A stretch of 58,067 nucleotides of DNA from UBA6215 sp964484255 (GTDB lineage: Bacteria; Omnitrophota; Gorgyraeia; Pluralincolimonadales; Pluralincolimonadaceae). Below, piece after piece: positions 57,471 to 58,067 of the stretch; positions within the stretch are counted from its first letter, which is position 1, and each line of letters begins with the position of its first letter. The position numbers and the translations under genes were made by a program. Under the pieces are notes generated by a model. The model did not search any database. It saw only the letters and a program-made list of their open reading frames with translations, and was not told the DNA's origin. The stretch covers positions 1 to 58,067 of the forward strand of contig CAZAEH010000006.1 in the NCBI GenBank assembly GCA_964484255.1. The letters run 5' to 3'.

Positions 57471-58067
57471 TTGTTACCCCGAAAAGTATGTTTATTTTCA
57501 CATATTATCGGCGATAATAATTATCTTGAAAAACATATTTTTAGATCTCCTACATTTAAAGAATTGGATGAATTCATCTCGTTGATGGAAAAACAGGGTT
57601 ATAAATTCGTTTCTTATAACGATTTTTTGTTGGAAGATAATAACAAGAAAATTTTATTGACTTTTGATGATGGCAGAAAGGGAATAGAAGATAAATTATT
57701 GAAATTTTTATCTAATAAAAATATCCCTTTTATGATATTTATTCTAACGGAACCTTTTAAAAATAAAAATTTCATTATGGATGTTTATTCTGAATTTAGA
57801 GAAAACAATACGGAATATTTTTTTAATGAAAATGATATTTTGACCTTAAAATCTAATGGGGTAGCCATAGGTTTTCACACCCGTTCACATTATATTATTA
57901 AAGAAGATGCGATATTGGATAAGAATTTTGATAAAGAGATCCAAATAGAAGATATATATACGAATTTATTTACTAAGCCGTTAGCTTTTGCCTATCCTTC
58001 CCAATCGCCGCATTCATACGAGAAATATGATGAAATTATAATAAATAAAGGATTTGTCAATATATTT
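57471..58067 (+). CDS. Polysaccharide deacetylase (NodB-like), 3' end beyond the window
   Basis: An open frame with no stop to the window end. NodB motifs: LLTFDDGRKG (motif 1), GFHTRSH (motif 2, metal-binding His pair) and AFAYPSQSPH (motif 3 region). LSNKNIPFMIFIL is also typical. The enzyme would remove acetyl groups from an exported polysaccharide, fitting the EPS locus. The start is uncertain. TTG 57471 is the first standard start codon I found, but the frame is open back to 57366 and encodes a hydrophobic stretch (VVSLLLNLIPLWLALKLLP). A GGGGG run at 57381 could serve a non-standard ATT start at 57390. The DNA is strikingly AT-rich compared with everything upstream. Confidence 0.82.
   Translation, partial: MLPRKVCLFSHIIGDNNYLEKHIFRSPTFKELDEFISLMEKQGYKFVSYNDFLLEDNNKKILLTFDDGRKGIEDKLLKFLSNKNIPFMIFILTEPFKNKNFIMDVYSEFRENNTEYFFNENDILTLKSNGVAIGFHTRSHYIIKEDAILDKNFDKEIQIEDIYTNLFTKPLAFAYPSQSPHSYEKYDEIIINKGFVNIF

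Noticed and set aside
1..58067. CRISPR arrays, insertion sequences, integrases, rRNA
   Set aside because: No regularly spaced repeats, transposase or integrase motifs or rRNA-like stretches were seen on either strand.

Overview
This 58 kb window looks like a scaffold from a draft or metagenome-assembled genome of an anaerobic, Gram-negative (diderm) bacterium. A run of 10 Ns at 8219-8228 marks an assembly join. Outer-membrane porins and beta-barrels, TolC/MacAB, a PEP-CTERM protein, an OmpA-LysM protein, a DUF5752 protein beside trehalose genes, GTP-type PEP carboxykinase, and oxygen-sensitive [FeFe]-hydrogenase genes with HydEFG together suggest candidate phylum Omnitrophota (OP3) or a relative. 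The taxon is an inference; no rRNA or other phylogenetic marker is present. Nearly every gene is on the + strand in tight operons with 1-17 nt overlaps (ATGA, TAATG, GTGA). Only pgi and a PEP-CTERM gene are on the - strand.

Layout. 1-6290 is an osmoprotection operon: the C-terminus of an MscS channel, a membrane-sensor/trehalose-6-phosphate synthase fusion, OtsB, DUF5752, TreT-like trehalose synthase and an LhgO-like oxidoreductase. 6274-19407 holds GTP-PEPCK, pabB behind a possible structured leader, a B12/radical-SAM protein, a DEAD-box helicase, a PiT phosphate transporter, an HD-GYP sensor, a cytosine deaminase, an aldolase-type TIM-barrel enzyme, an AsmA-like protein, a YbgC thioesterase and an orphan Cache sensor. 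19417-26438 holds an OprB-like porin, OmpA-LysM, a GGDEF-PilZ protein with a duplicated membrane module, pgi and a second HD-GYP sensor. 26462-29895 holds ExbB/ExbD, MntP, an unknown Cys/His-rich protein, a CcdA-like protein and a TPR protein.

29899-39666 is the hydrogen-metabolism core: a four-subunit HndABCD-type [FeFe] hydrogenase, a terminator, then a TM1266-type regulator, aspartate ammonia-lyase and HydF, HydG, HydE. After a lone PEP-CTERM gene, a consensus promoter at 40293-40321 drives a six-subunit complex related to hydrogenase-4 and complex I (HyfB, C, E, F, G, I-like). Its large subunit has lost the cysteines that bind the NiFe centre, so it resembles the 'hydrogenase-related' (Ehr-type) ion-pumping complexes. 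The two systems could exchange electrons through ferredoxin and NADH, one making or using H2 and the other coupling electron flow to an ion gradient; that link is inferred from proximity only.

47658-53398 is an AbrB-controlled TolC-MacA-MacB-MFS export operon. 53417-58067 begins an exopolysaccharide locus (outer-membrane beta-barrel, Wza-like exporter, Wzc-like tyrosine kinase, small HTH protein, polysaccharide deacetylase). Base composition drops sharply to AT-rich in its last ~0.7 kb. Cyclic-di-GMP enzymes (one GGDEF-PilZ, two HD-GYP) recur upstream and may feed into surface polysaccharide control.

The points most worth a second look are the Cys-less NiFe-like large subunit, the degenerate 2Fe-2S domain in the NuoF-like hydrogenase subunit, the sensor-OtsA fusion, and the dyad that encloses the pabB start codon. 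No rRNA, tRNA, CRISPR array, insertion sequence or phage gene was found. No gene-free stretch exceeds about 160 bases.
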